Made by a program: the position numbers and the translations under genes. The notes under the pieces are model-generated. The model was not told the origin of the DNA. It made no database searches and saw nothing but the letters and a program-made list of their open reading frames with translations. A stretch of 47,517 bases of DNA. It comes from CAZSNT01 sp964607765. GTDB lineage: Bacteria; Verrucomicrobiota; Lentisphaeria; Oligosphaerales; JABHEG01. Shown here in pieces: positions 1 to 7,940 of this stretch. The stretch's first letter is position 1. Each line of letters starts with the position of its first letter. The stretch lies in the NCBI GenBank assembly GCA_964607765.1, contig CAZSNT010000072.1, positions 1 to 47,517 of the forward strand, read 5' to 3'.

Positions 1-228
1 GGGCCTCTTTCCGGATGCCGAGCTGGTGCTCGGCGGTCCCAGCAGGGACTCTGGATGCGGGAATACTGGGATCGATTCATCCGTGACGAAAACCACTTTG
101 CCGCTGCGGTCGACTACATCCACCAGAATCCGGTAAAGGCGAAGCTCGTGGACTGCGCGGAGGACTGGCCGTGGAGTAGCGCAAGAGAGTGGGCTGAACG
201 CGAGGCCGCTGGGAACGGTGACAGATAG
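1..228 (+). CDS. REP-associated tyrosine transposase (RAYT), C-terminal part
   Basis: The frame is open from the window edge to a TAG at 226-228. From the ATG at 55 it reads like the C-terminal end of Y1-transposase / RAYT proteins: an REYWDRFIRDE segment, then DYIHQNPVKAKLV, then DWPWSSAREW. In this family the Tyr of the Y-I-x-x-N-P helix (codon 115-117) is the nucleophile that cuts single-stranded DNA at REP hairpins. The N-terminal HUH part lies outside the window, so intactness is unknown. Just upstream in the same frame, bases 17-34 are a copy of the hairpin repeated downstream at 289 and 370. The stretch encoded there (RAGARRSQQGLW) does not look like normal RAYT sequence, so the gene may be interrupted or degenerate. 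RAYTs act on the chromosome's own REP elements, which agrees with the repeats right after the stop. Confidence 0.7.
   Translation, partial: GPLSGCRAGARRSQQGLWMREYWDRFIRDENHFAAAVDYIHQNPVKAKLVDCAEDWPWSSAREWAEREAAGNGDR
17..34. repeat. REP-like hairpin inside the RAYT frame
   Basis: Perfect 7-bp stem GCCGAGC / GCTCGGC with loop TGGT, followed by GGTCCCAG. It is identical to the hairpins at 289-306 and 370-387 but lies within the open frame of the transposase. Confidence 0.85.
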
Positions 229-288
229 CCGTCCCAACTGCCTCGGCTCCAGGGAAGGTGGCCGGGATCGGGCGCCAGGCAGGATTGT

Positions 289-306
289 GCCGAGCTGGTG
301 CTCGGC
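289..306. repeat. REP-like hairpin, copy 2
   Basis: Perfect 7-bp stem GCCGAGC / GCTCGGC with loop TGGT, at the centre of the first 81-bp repeat unit. Confidence 0.85.
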
Positions 307-369
307 GGTCCCAGGGGTATTCGTCGGCTCCAGGGAAGGTGGCCGGGATCGGGCGCCCGGCAGGATTGT

Positions 370-387
370 GCCGAGCTGGTGCTCGGC
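370..387. repeat. REP-like hairpin, copy 3
   Basis: Same 18-base hairpin exactly 81 bp after the previous copy, within the second repeat unit. Confidence 0.85.
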
Positions 388-472
388 GGTCCCAGCGGTG
401 CTCGTCGGTCCCAGGGGTGCTCGTCGGTCCCAGGGAGGGGTTTCCTGTTGTCGACTCCCGCGTGCGTTCCTC

Positions 473-501
473 TTTCAATAGTCCCTTTGGGAGCGTATAT
501 T
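473..501 (+). promoter_or_regulatory. Candidate promoter for the glnS operon
   Basis: TATATT at 496-501 resembles a -10 box. TTTCAA at 473-478, 17 bp upstream, is only a half match to a -35. It is the most AT-rich spot between the REP array and glnS. The rest of the 229-598 gap holds only the repeats and a GC-rich leader. Weak support. Confidence 0.25.
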
Positions 502-598
502 AAGCGCTTTTTGCAGCCGGCGTGTCCCGCTGTGGGGCTTGATGACTCGCCGCTCCGGACCGGCTTCCTGCAGGGCCACAAATCGAGGATCGTGTCAA

Positions 599-2329
599 AT
601 GAGCAGCGCTGAAGCGAACACAGCCGAGAACAGCAGCCCGGTCGATGGGGGAGCGGTTGATTTCATTCGGCAGAAGGTGACTGACGACCTGGCGAGCGGC
701 AAGTACGATCGCGTGGTGACGCGCTTCCCGCCCGAGCCGAATGGCTATCTGCACATCGGACACGCGAAAGCGCTGTGGATCGATTACGGCGTGGCACAGG
801 ACTTCGACGGTGAGTTCCACCTGCGCATGGACGATACCAACCCCATGAAGGAGGAGGAGGCGTACGTCGCGGCGATCAGGGAAGACGTGCGCTGGCTCGG
901 GTGCGACTGGGGCGAGCATTTCTACTACGCCTCGAACTTCTTCCAGCACATGTACGAGTGCGCCCTGACCCTCGTCAAAGCCGGCAAGGCGTATGTGGAC
1001 GACTTGTCTGCGGACGAGATCCGCAAGACGCGCGGCACGCTCACTGAGCCCGGCATCGAGAGCCCGTATCGGGACCGCCCGGTCGAGGAGAGTCTCGACC
1101 TGTTCGAACGCATGAAGCGTGGCGAGTTCCCGGACGGCACACGCGTGCTCAGGGCCAAGATCGACATGGCGCACCCCAACATGAACATGCGCGATCCGGT
1201 GATGTACCGGATCCTGCACGCCACACACCCGAACACGGGCGACGCGTGGCGCATCTACCCGATGTACGATTGGGCGCACGGCCTGGAGGACTCCGCCGAA
1301 GGCATTACGCATTCGCTCTGTGATCTGGACTTCGAGAACCATCGCCCGCTTTACGACTGGTTCCTCGAACAGTTGCCCGTGCACAAACCGGAGCAGACGG
1401 AGTTTGCCCGGTTCAATCTCACCTACACGGTCACCAGCAAACGCCTGCTCAGAGAGCTGGTCGAAGGTGGCTATATCGAGGGTTGGGACGACCCGCGCAT
1501 GCCGACGTTGCGCGGCATGCGCCGGCGCGGCTACACGCCTGAAGCCATCCGCGACTTCATGAAACACATCGGCATCAGCAAGGTCGTGAGCACGATCGAC
1601 GTGGCGCTTCTCGAGCATTTCCTCAGGCAGGACCTGAACAAACGGGCTCCCCGGTTCCTTGGCGTCCTCAAGCCGTTGAAGGTCGTGATCGACAACTACC
1701 CGGACGGTGAGACCGATGAGCTGGAGGCGATCAACAATCCGGAGGACCCGGATGCCGGTACACGCCTGCTGCCTTTCAGCAAGGAACTCTATATCGAGCG
1801 CGACGACTTCATGGAAGATCCGCCGCGCAAGTTCTACCGGCTGGGCCCGGGCCGCGAAGTGCGGCTGCGGTACGGGTACTTCATCACCTGCACCGATGTG
1901 GTCAAGGACCCGGCGACCGGTGAGGTGGTGGAGCTGCACTGTACCTACGACCCGGCCACGCGCGGCGGCTCGGCGCCGGACGGCCGCAAGGTGAAGGGCA
2001 CGATCCACTGGGTGTCGGCCGAGCATTCCGTGCCTGCCGAGGTGCGGCTCTATGACAGGCTTTTCCATGTCGAGTCGCCCACGAATGTGCCCGAAGGGCA
2101 GGACTGGAAACAGAACCTGAATCCCGATTCGCTGGAAGTACTGACGGACTGTCGGGTGGAGCCGGCACTTGCCGGCGCCGAGTCCGGTACGAGGCTGCAG
2201 TTCGAGCGCACAGGCTATTTCTGTGTGGACCCCGATTCGACGGCCGAGCGCCTGGTCTTCAACCGCACTGTTCCGCTGCGGGATTCCTGGTCGAAGATCA
2301 TGAAGAAGCAGAGCAAGAAGCGAGGCTGA
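599..2329 (+). CDS. glnS: Glutaminyl-tRNA synthetase
   Basis: Class I synthetase (576 aa) charging tRNA-Gln with glutamine in the cytoplasm. The HIGH signature is at about residues 52-55 in the family motif FPPEPNGYLHIGHAKA, followed by DDTNP. The second signature is TSKR (about 279-282), where relatives usually have MSKR. The WDDPRMPTLRGMRRRGY segment is typical of GlnRS and separates it from GluRS. The C-terminal half fits the beta-barrel anticodon-binding domain. The frame opens at 539, but I chose the ATG at 599: GAGG lies 10 bases upstream and the N-terminal residues before it have no family counterpart. First gene of a tight operon, four bases before gltX. Its presence argues for direct glutaminylation, without excluding a GatCAB route. 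Confidence 0.95.
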   Translation: MSSAEANTAENSSPVDGGAVDFIRQKVTDDLASGKYDRVVTRFPPEPNGYLHIGHAKALWIDYGVAQDFDGEFHLRMDDTNPMKEEEAYVAAIREDVRWLGCDWGEHFYYASNFFQHMYECALTLVKAGKAYVDDLSADEIRKTRGTLTEPGIESPYRDRPVEESLDLFERMKRGEFPDGTRVLRAKIDMAHPNMNMRDPVMYRILHATHPNTGDAWRIYPMYDWAHGLEDSAEGITHSLCDLDFENHRPLYDWFLEQLPVHKPEQTEFARFNLTYTVTSKRLLRELVEGGYIEGWDDPRMPTLRGMRRRGYTPEAIRDFMKHIGISKVVSTIDVALLEHFLRQDLNKRAPRFLGVLKPLKVVIDNYPDGETDELEAINNPEDPDAGTRLLPFSKELYIERDDFMEDPPRKFYRLGPGREVRLRYGYFITCTDVVKDPATGEVVELHCTYDPATRGGSAPDGRKVKGTIHWVSAEHSVPAEVRLYDRLFHVESPTNVPEGQDWKQNLNPDSLEVLTDCRVEPALAGAESGTRLQFERTGYFCVDPDSTAERLVFNRTVPLRDSWSKIMKKQSKKRG

Positions 2330-2333
2330 AGGC

Positions 2334-3923
2334 ATGAGTGTGCGTGTTCGATTCGCTCCATCGCCCACGGGGCATGTCCACATCGGCAATATCCGTGTCG
2401 CTATTTTTAACTGGCTATTCGCGCGAAGCGTGGATGGCGAGTTCCTGCTTCGCATCGAGGACACGGACCGCGAGCGGTCCACGCCCGAGGCGATCCGGAC
2501 GTTGCTCGACGTGTTGACGTGGCTGGGCCTGGACTACGACCAGGAGCCGCTGTCCCAGAGCTCGCAGCAGGCACAGCATCTGGCTGCAGCAGACGAGCTC
2601 CTTGCCACGGGGCAGGCGTACCGGTCGGCCAAGGGCGGCGGCGCCGAGGCGACCCTGTTCCGTATCCCGTGGAATGCGCCCGAGCTGCCGTGCGTGCGGC
2701 GGTTGGGCGAGGCGGAGTTGACGGTTCATGCGGATGTGCCGGTCACCGTCGACGCGACCGGCATCAGCTTCGCCCTGGTCTCGAAGAAGGGCAAGCCCAT
2801 GCCGCAGACCGCGTGCCTGGCTGGGTTCCGTGAGTTGCAGGTGCTGGACCAGGGCGGGGCGTGTATGCTCGCGCTCGAGGACGAGATCGACGGCGTGCTG
2901 GCCGGCACCAGCGGGTTCGAGCTGGCAGGCGCGGCTACGCTTCGGTTCGTCCGGCATCAGGTCGAGTTCGAAGACTTGGTGAAAGGCATGCTGGGCAAGC
3001 CTTTGGACAGCATGCGCGACATTGTGATCGTGCGCAGCGACGGCTCCCCGGTGTTCCATCTGGCCAATGTCTGTGACGATGCCACGCAGCAGGTCACACA
3101 CATCATCCGCGGCGACGACCACGTTGAGAACACCTATCGGCATCTGCTGTTGTTCAGCGCTTTGGGCCAGACGCCGCCCCTCTACGGGCATCTTCCGATG
3201 ATCGTGAACAAGCAGGGCAAGCCCTACAGCAAACGCGACGGCGACGCGTACGTCGGCGATTTCCGTGACAAGGGCTACCTGGCTCAGGGCCTGCTCAATT
3301 ACCTTTCGCTTCTCGGTTGGTCGCCGGGCGATGATCGCGAGAAGCTCAGACGCGACGAGCTGGTTGAGGCGTTTTCGCTGGAGCGCGTGCAACACACCGC
3401 GGCGCAGATGGACGTGCGCAAGCTCCAGAACCTGAACGGCCAGTACATGGCGGAGCTCGAGCATGACGAGTTCGTCGCGCTGGCGCGCGAGGCGGCAGCT
3501 GCCGAGCCTTGGTCCGGAAGCAGGGACTCGGCGCAGTTCGATGCCGTGGCGCGTCTGATGCAGTCGCGCACCAAGGTGCTGACCGACGTGGCGGGCTGGG
3601 CACACTTCTTCGCCGCACTCCCGGAATACGACGAGAAAGCATGCCGCAAGTTCCTGGGCCGCCCCGGCGTGGGCGCTGCTCTTGCCGCGCTTGCCGACGT
3701 GCTGCCCGAGACGCCGTTTGAGGAAGCAGCCTTGGAACGGTCGATTCTGGTTGCCGGCGACAGCGCCGGCATAGCTGCCGGGAAGCTGAACCAGCCGCTG
3801 CGCGTAGCCGCGACCGGCTCGACCGTCGGGGCGGGTATCTTCGAGACGCTTGTTGTCCTCGGCAAGGACCGTGCGTTGGCGCGTTTGAAGCACGCGGTTG
3901 CCACATATTGCAGTGTGACCTGA
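2334..3923 (+). CDS. gltX: Glutamyl-tRNA synthetase with central insertion
   Basis: Class I GluRS (529 aa) attaching glutamate to tRNA. The N-terminus RFAPSPTGHVHIGN carries the first signature (HIGN at 16-19), and LLRIEDTDRERS and VIVRSDGSPVFHLANVCDD are standard. The second signature reads PYSKRDGD (298-304) instead of KLSKR. Bacterial GluRS is usually about 470 residues. Here the distance between the two signatures is some 55-60 residues longer, with extra sequence around residues 110-215 (VRRLGEAEL through FVRHQVEFEDLVKG) that I cannot match to the usual connective peptide. The C-terminal anticodon domain has normal length. Whether the enzyme is discriminating cannot be read from sequence. 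Translationally coupled to glnS and der. Confidence 0.93.
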   Translation: MSVRVRFAPSPTGHVHIGNIRVAIFNWLFARSVDGEFLLRIEDTDRERSTPEAIRTLLDVLTWLGLDYDQEPLSQSSQQAQHLAAADELLATGQAYRSAKGGGAEATLFRIPWNAPELPCVRRLGEAELTVHADVPVTVDATGISFALVSKKGKPMPQTACLAGFRELQVLDQGGACMLALEDEIDGVLAGTSGFELAGAATLRFVRHQVEFEDLVKGMLGKPLDSMRDIVIVRSDGSPVFHLANVCDDATQQVTHIIRGDDHVENTYRHLLLFSALGQTPPLYGHLPMIVNKQGKPYSKRDGDAYVGDFRDKGYLAQGLLNYLSLLGWSPGDDREKLRRDELVEAFSLERVQHTAAQMDVRKLQNLNGQYMAELEHDEFVALAREAAAAEPWSGSRDSAQFDAVARLMQSRTKVLTDVAGWAHFFAALPEYDEKACRKFLGRPGVGAALAALADVLPETPFEEAALERSILVAGDSAGIAAGKLNQPLRVAATGSTVGAGIFETLVVLGKDRALARLKHAVATYCSVT

Positions 3924-3925
3924 TC

Positions 3926-5398
3926 ATGGACGAAGGCGCTCTTCCCATCCTGGCAATTGTCGGCCGGCCGAACGTCGGCAAATCGGCGCTGTTCAACCGC
4001 ATCCTGGGCCGTCGTGTTTCCATCGTGCACGAGCAGAGCGGCGTGACCCGTGACCGGATCGCGGCCCCGGCCAGCTACCGTGGCCGTCACTTCCTGCTGA
4101 TGGACACGGGGGGGCTGGGCGACCCGACTCGGGAACGGAACACCGACGTGTTCGACTCACTCATCCGCGAGCAGGTCCTGAGTCTGGTCGAGGAAGCGTC
4201 GGTTATTGTGCTCGTGGTCGACTGCCAGACAGGCCTGGTTCCGCTGGATCAGGAGGTGGCGGACCTGCTGCGAGACGCGGGCGTGCAGGTGGTGGTTGCC
4301 TTGAACAAGGCAGACAACGCGACGCTGAGCAACACCGGCGAGGCGGAGTTCTCCCCGCTCGGCTTTGCGGACCTGATGCCTACAAGCTGCACGCACAACC
4401 GCGGTATCGAGCAGCTGCTGAAAGCCTGTGTCCCGAAACTGCCGGCCGCGGCTGCGCCCGACCTGGAGAAGCCCGGGCTTCGCGTGGCAGTGGTCGGCCG
4501 CCCGAATGTGGGCAAGTCGTCGCTGGTCAATCGCCTGCTTGGCGAGGATCGCGTGATGGTCAGTGACGTGGCGGGCACGACGCGTGATGCGGTGGACGTT
4601 CCGTTCCGGCTGCTGGACGGCGAGGAAGAGGTCCCGGCAACACTGATCGACACGGCCGGCCTGCGTCGGCGTCGCAATGTGGATACTGCCGTGGAGTTCT
4701 TCAGCGTCACGCGGGCGGAGAAGGCGATTGGGCGCAGTGATGTGGTTGTGTTCGTCACCGAGTCGGGCGCTCCGGCCACCGCCCAGGACCGACGTATTGC
4801 CAACCTGATCGGGCAGCGTCGCAAGCCGTGCATCATTGTGGTGAACAAGTGGGATCTGGTGCGCGAGCGCATGCGCGGCAGCGATTTGGAGGCATTGGTC
4901 AGGGACGGGCTGCCGTTCATGCAGCATGCGCCCATCGTTCTGACCTGTGCTCTCGACGGCTTCCACATGGAGAGCATTCTGGAGCACCTGCTTCGGCTCA
5001 GAGAGCAGATGCAGGTGACAATCCCTACGTCGGTGCTGAACCGATTCATCCAGGACGCCGTGGCGCGGACCCCGCCGCCAAGCGTTGGGAACCGGTTCCT
5101 GAAAGTGTTCTACGCCACCATGGTCGGCAATCCGCCGCCGCACTTCCTGCTGTTCATCAACCATCGCCGTTGCTGTCCAGCCAACTATCTGCAGTTCCTC
5201 GAGAACCAGATCCGCAAAGCGTTCTTCCCGGAGGCCGGCCTGCCCATCTGGCTGGAAACCCGGGAGCGCCGGCGCGGCGACGCACCGGCGGACGGCCAGC
5301 GCCGGGCCATTGCGGGTGTCAAGCGCAAGGAAGCACGACGACGCTCCGCTTCTGCCCGACACGAGTCGCGCCGGAAGGGATGGCGGAAACGGCGATGA
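3926..5398 (+). CDS. der: Ribosome-assembly GTPase Der (EngA)
   Basis: Double-GTPase (490 aa) needed for 50S subunit maturation. Two G domains are visible: the first with GRPNVGKS and DTGGL near the N-terminus and NKAD (G4), the second with GRPNVGKS near residue 190, DTAGLRRR and NKWDL. The C-terminal KH-like domain ends in FINHRRCCPANYLQFLENQIR. A basic tail (KEARRRSASARHESRRKGWRKRR) follows. The frame extends to a TTG at 3908 inside gltX, but the ATG at 3926, two bases after the gltX stop, starts right before the family N-terminus. The stop overlaps maf by 4 bp. Confidence 0.96.
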   Translation: MDEGALPILAIVGRPNVGKSALFNRILGRRVSIVHEQSGVTRDRIAAPASYRGRHFLLMDTGGLGDPTRERNTDVFDSLIREQVLSLVEEASVIVLVVDCQTGLVPLDQEVADLLRDAGVQVVVALNKADNATLSNTGEAEFSPLGFADLMPTSCTHNRGIEQLLKACVPKLPAAAAPDLEKPGLRVAVVGRPNVGKSSLVNRLLGEDRVMVSDVAGTTRDAVDVPFRLLDGEEEVPATLIDTAGLRRRRNVDTAVEFFSVTRAEKAIGRSDVVVFVTESGAPATAQDRRIANLIGQRRKPCIIVVNKWDLVRERMRGSDLEALVRDGLPFMQHAPIVLTCALDGFHMESILEHLLRLREQMQVTIPTSVLNRFIQDAVARTPPPSVGNRFLKVFYATMVGNPPPHFLLFINHRRCCPANYLQFLENQIRKAFFPEAGLPIWLETRERRRGDAPADGQRRAIAGVKRKEARRRSASARHESRRKGWRKRR

Positions 5399-5985
5399 CG
5401 GACTCAGGGCAGGGCTCTTTCATTCTCGCCTCTGCATCGCCGCGGCGGCAGGAGCTGCTGCGCAGCGCCGGATTGACCTTCACCGTGACCCCCGCACACA
5501 TCGACGAGTCCGCATTGCCCGGCGAGCCGCCCGAAGCGCATGTGCTGCGGCTGGCGCGGGAGAAAGCGGAGGCAGTGGCCTGCCAGAGCCCGGGCGCTCT
5601 CGTGCTCGGCGCGGACACGGTTGTTGTCCTCGGTGAGACGATCTTCGGGAAGCCGGCTTCACTGACCGATGCGGAGCAGGTTCTGGCGCGCTTATCCGGG
5701 AAAAGCCACAATGTGCTGACCGGCGTGTGCCTGCGACGCGTGCAGCCCGCGCATTGCGACGTGTGGTGCAGCCGGACGCGCGTGTATTTCCGGGAGCTGT
5801 CGTCCGACCTCATCCGTCGCTACTGCGCGCTTGTGAACACGCTCGACAAGGCGGGTGCCTACGCGATCCAGGAACACGGTGACATGATCGTGTCACACAT
5901 CGAGGGACTGCGCACGAACGTCATCGGACTGCCGCTCGAAGACGTGGTCTCTCGCCTTGACCATTTGATGGGGCGCAGGGACTGA
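5395..5985 (+). CDS. maf: Maf-family nucleotide pyrophosphatase
   Basis: House-cleaning dTTP/UTP pyrophosphatase of the Maf family (196 aa). It begins FILASASPRRQELLRSAGL and contains GADTVVVL, GKP and TGVCL. The AGAYAIQEHGDMIVSHIEG segment resembles the YhdE subgroup, whose known substrates are dTTP, UTP and modified pyrimidine nucleotides, more than YceF. ATG at 5395 overlaps the der stop as ATGA. An in-frame ATG at 5380 is possible, but the purine-rich stretch GGAAGGG lies immediately before it, too close to serve as its ribosome binding site. Last gene of the glnS-gltX-der-maf run. Confidence 0.9.
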   Translation: MTDSGQGSFILASASPRRQELLRSAGLTFTVTPAHIDESALPGEPPEAHVLRLAREKAEAVACQSPGALVLGADTVVVLGETIFGKPASLTDAEQVLARLSGKSHNVLTGVCLRRVQPAHCDVWCSRTRVYFRELSSDLIRRYCALVNTLDKAGAYAIQEHGDMIVSHIEGLRTNVIGLPLEDVVSRLDHLMGRRD

Positions 5986-6037
5986 AGTAGAGTGGCGCAG
6001 TGTGCGGGAAGTGTGGGAGCGCCGCGACGGGACAGTG

Positions 6038-6091
6038 GCCCGGCACCGCCCGTGCCGGGCGAGTCGACTTCACGGGACGAGCCGTCCCGTG
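6038..6091. repeat. Pair of adjacent hairpins (REP-like doublet)
   Basis: Two perfect inverted repeats lie side by side between maf and the first TRL gene. The first is GCCCGGCAC / GTGCCGGGC (6038-6046 and 6052-6060, loop CGCCC). The second is CACGGGAC / GTCCCGTG (6071-6078 and 6084-6091, loop GAGCC). Neither is followed by a T run, so neither is an obvious terminator. Equal 5-base loops and the close pairing suggest a second repeat family of REP/BIME type. Confidence 0.7.
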
Positions 6092-6139
6092 CCACAGAGC
6101 GGAGGCGTTCCTCGCGCTCATCCAGGAAGGACGGGAGTG

Positions 6140-6475
6140 ATGATCAGAGTAAGGCCCTTGTTCGTGTTGATGACTGTGTGCCTGTTGCTGACGTCAGGCT
6201 GCGCCTACTATGTCGCGCCGTTCGTGCCGCCGCTCGGGGTGGCTTACACCAACGTAACTGCCCCGCTCGATACCGACCTGGGCGACACGCGTTTGGGCAC
6301 GAAAAGCGGCGAGGCGTCGAGTGTCTGCATTCTGGGGCTTGTCGCGTACGGCGATGCCAGCGTCCAGGCCGCGGCGGCGAACGGCGGCCTGAAGACGGTC
6401 AATCACGTGGACTGCCGTTACAAGAATCTGTTCGGCATCTGCCAGCGGCTTACAGTCGTTGCCTACGGAGACTGA
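6140..6475 (+). CDS. TRL-like family lipoprotein 1
   Basis: Small predicted lipoprotein (111 aa) with signal peptide and lipobox LTSG-C at Cys21. The mature part has the layout I know from TRL-like proteins: a Gly-Thr-Lys-x-Gly-x-Ala element, then LGLVAYGDASVQAAAANGG, then VDCRYKNLFGICQRLTVVAYGD. Function of the family is not established. The ATG at 6140 is preceded by AGGAAGG nine bases upstream. Upstream codons in the same frame run through the hairpin doublet and are not coding. Followed after 4 bp by a paralogue. Confidence 0.75.
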   Translation: MIRVRPLFVLMTVCLLLTSGCAYYVAPFVPPLGVAYTNVTAPLDTDLGDTRLGTKSGEASSVCILGLVAYGDASVQAAAANGGLKTVNHVDCRYKNLFGICQRLTVVAYGD

Positions 6476-6479
6476 AGGA

Positions 6480-6866
6480 ATGAACCGGCGTCCGTCTCTG
6501 CAGCGTCCGCAGTGGTGTCGCGTTCTGGGCTGTGCATGCGCGGCGCTGCTGCTGAACGGCTGCATCGTCGCGTTCCGCACGCCTGTGATGGCGCCGCAGG
6601 GCGTGTTGTTCTCCCGAACCCGGATGCCGTTGACCGTCAACTACGGGGATACGCCTGTGTGCCGGGACAGCGGCAGCGCCACGTCCTGCTACCTCTACGA
6701 GCCGGTCACCGGTCTGACATTCGCCTGGAACTCCTGCTCGATCGAGGCCGCTGCGCGCGCGGGCGGGCTGAGCAGCGTGCACTACGCAGACTACGAGTTG
6801 ATGCACGTGCTGGGCGTGTTCGGGCGTGTCACAGTCACGGCGTACGGGGACCGGGCGCGCGACTAA
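6480..6866 (+). CDS. TRL-like family lipoprotein 2
   Basis: Second small lipoprotein (128 aa), paralogous in layout to the one before it. The signal peptide is CACAALLLNG with lipid Cys28, and the mature part ends in SIEAAARAGGLSSVHYADYELMHVLGVFGRVTVTAYGD, matching the Ala-Ala-x-x-Gly-Gly and VxAYGD elements of the neighbour. ATG at 6480 with AAGGA directly upstream overlapping the preceding stop region. The 3' end overlaps the convergent trxB by 4 bp. Likely outer-membrane or periplasmic; role unknown. Confidence 0.7.
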   Translation: MNRRPSLQRPQWCRVLGCACAALLLNGCIVAFRTPVMAPQGVLFSRTRMPLTVNYGDTPVCRDSGSATSCYLYEPVTGLTFAWNSCSIEAAARAGGLSSVHYADYELMHVLGVFGRVTVTAYGDRARD

Positions 6867-7789
6867 CGGCTGGCGAGCCAGCGTTCGGCGTCGATGGCGG
6901 CCTGGCAGCCCATTCCGGCCGCAGTGATGGCCTGCCGATAGACGTGGTCGGCGCAATCGCCGGCGACGAACACACCCTCCACGCTGGTCAGACTGCGGCC
7001 GCAGTCCGGCCTGGATATGTAGCCGTCTTCCATGGCGAGCTTGCCCTCGAACACCGCCGTGTTGGGAGTGTGTCCGACCGCCATGAACACCGCGCCGCAC
7101 TCCACGTTCGAGAGTGCCCCGGTCTTGACGTTCTTCAGCACGATGCCGGTGACCTGATCCTCGTCAACACCCAGAATCTCCTCGATGACCGAGTCCCAGA
7201 GGATCTCGATTTTCTCGTTGCCGAGCGCGCGTTCCTGCATGATTTTCGAGGCACGCAGTTCGTCACGGCGGTGGATCACCATGACTTTGGAGCCGAAGTG
7301 GGTGAGGAACAGGGCTTCCTCGATAGCCGAGTCACCGCCGCCGACAATGGCGATGGGCACGCCGCGGAAAAAGGCCCCGTCGCACGTGGCACAGTAGGAC
7401 ACGCCCTTGTTCTTCAGGGCCTGTTCCGAGGGCAGCCCCAGCTCTCGCGGCCTGGCACCGGTGGCAATGATCAGGGCCTGTGTCTCGACCGTGTTGCCGC
7501 CTGAGAGAGTCAGCGTGTGCGGCCCGCCTTCGGTGAGCTCCGCCCCGGTCACGATCTCGTTCTGCAGCCGGGTTCCGAAGCGCTCTGCCTGCCTGCGCAT
7601 GGCTTCCATCAAGTCGAAGCCCTGCACGCCCTCGGAGAAGCCGGGGTAGTTCTCGATGTCAGTCGTCTGTGTGAGCTGGCCTCCGGGCAATTCTCCGGCG
7701 AATACCAGGGGATTGAGATCGGCGCGGGCCGTGTATATGGCGGCTGTCAGGCCGGCCGGCCCGGTTCCGAGGATCGTTACTTTTTCCAT
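6863..7789 (-). CDS. trxB: Thioredoxin reductase
   Basis: Flavoprotein (308 aa) using NADPH to reduce thioredoxin. The FAD-binding GTGPAGLTAAIY is at residues 8-19, the redox-active CATC at 133-136, the NADPH-binding GGGDSAIEEALFL near 150, HRRDELRAS, and the C-terminal GVFVAGDCADHVYRQAITAAGMGCQAA. Length and motif order match low-molecular-weight bacterial TrxR. The start ATG follows an AT-rich leader containing short repeats. No thioredoxin gene lies nearby. Convergent 4-bp overlap with the TRL-like gene. Confidence 0.96.
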   Translation of the reverse strand: MEKVTILGTGPAGLTAAIYTARADLNPLVFAGELPGGQLTQTTDIENYPGFSEGVQGFDLMEAMRRQAERFGTRLQNEIVTGAELTEGGPHTLTLSGGNTVETQALIIATGARPRELGLPSEQALKNKGVSYCATCDGAFFRGVPIAIVGGGDSAIEEALFLTHFGSKVMVIHRRDELRASKIMQERALGNEKIEILWDSVIEEILGVDEDQVTGIVLKNVKTGALSNVECGAVFMAVGHTPNTAVFEGKLAMEDGYISRPDCGRSLTSVEGVFVAGDCADHVYRQAITAAGMGCQAAIDAERWLASR

Positions 7790-7798
7790 CGTCTTCCC

Positions 7799-7926
7799 GT
7801 TATTCGTTGCGTGCTATTCGTTACTCGTTATGCGTCACCGCTGAGCCGGGGCGTACGTGGGGCACGTCGTTTCGCGCATCACACCCTCACGTTCCACGAG
7901 TAGCGGATAACGAACAACCAGTAACG
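7799..7926. repeat. Degenerate CGTTAYT heptad repeats upstream of trxB
   Basis: The gap between trxB and the glycine-zipper gene holds TTCGTTGC, ATTCGTTACTCGTTAT (7816-7831) and, near its far end, a reverse-oriented relative (GATAACGAACAACCAGTAACG). The 16-base core ATTCGTTACTCGTTAT recurs exactly at 31991-32006. No gene fits in this gap. Confidence 0.6.
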
Positions 7927-7940
7927 CCCCGCGCCGGACT

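Larger units (their letters stand above)
243..440. repeat. REP-like tandem array, 81-bp unit
   Basis: Two 81-bp direct copies (243-323 and 324-404) begin TCGGCTCCAGGGAAGG and are nearly identical. They are followed by two short partial units starting TCGGTCCCAGGG (405-423 and 424-440). Each full unit contains the perfect hairpin GCCGAGC-TGGT-GCTCGGC. The unit length is a multiple of three and leaves all frames open, which creates spurious ORFs on both strands that I do not call. Placement just after a RAYT gene suggests these are its REP/BIME substrates. Confidence 0.85.

Noticed and set aside
243..440. CRISPR array
   Set aside because: Unit is 81 bp in direct tandem without unique spacers, and no cas genes are near.
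218..612. Several open frames through the 81-bp repeats on both strands
   Set aside because: They are translations of the repeat unit, with no ribosome binding site or family similarity.
2415..3893. Long antisense frame opposite gltX
   Set aside because: Typical high-GC antisense opening; the plus strand encodes a clear GluRS. The same applies to long frames opposite glnS, der, groEL, dnaK and mutS.
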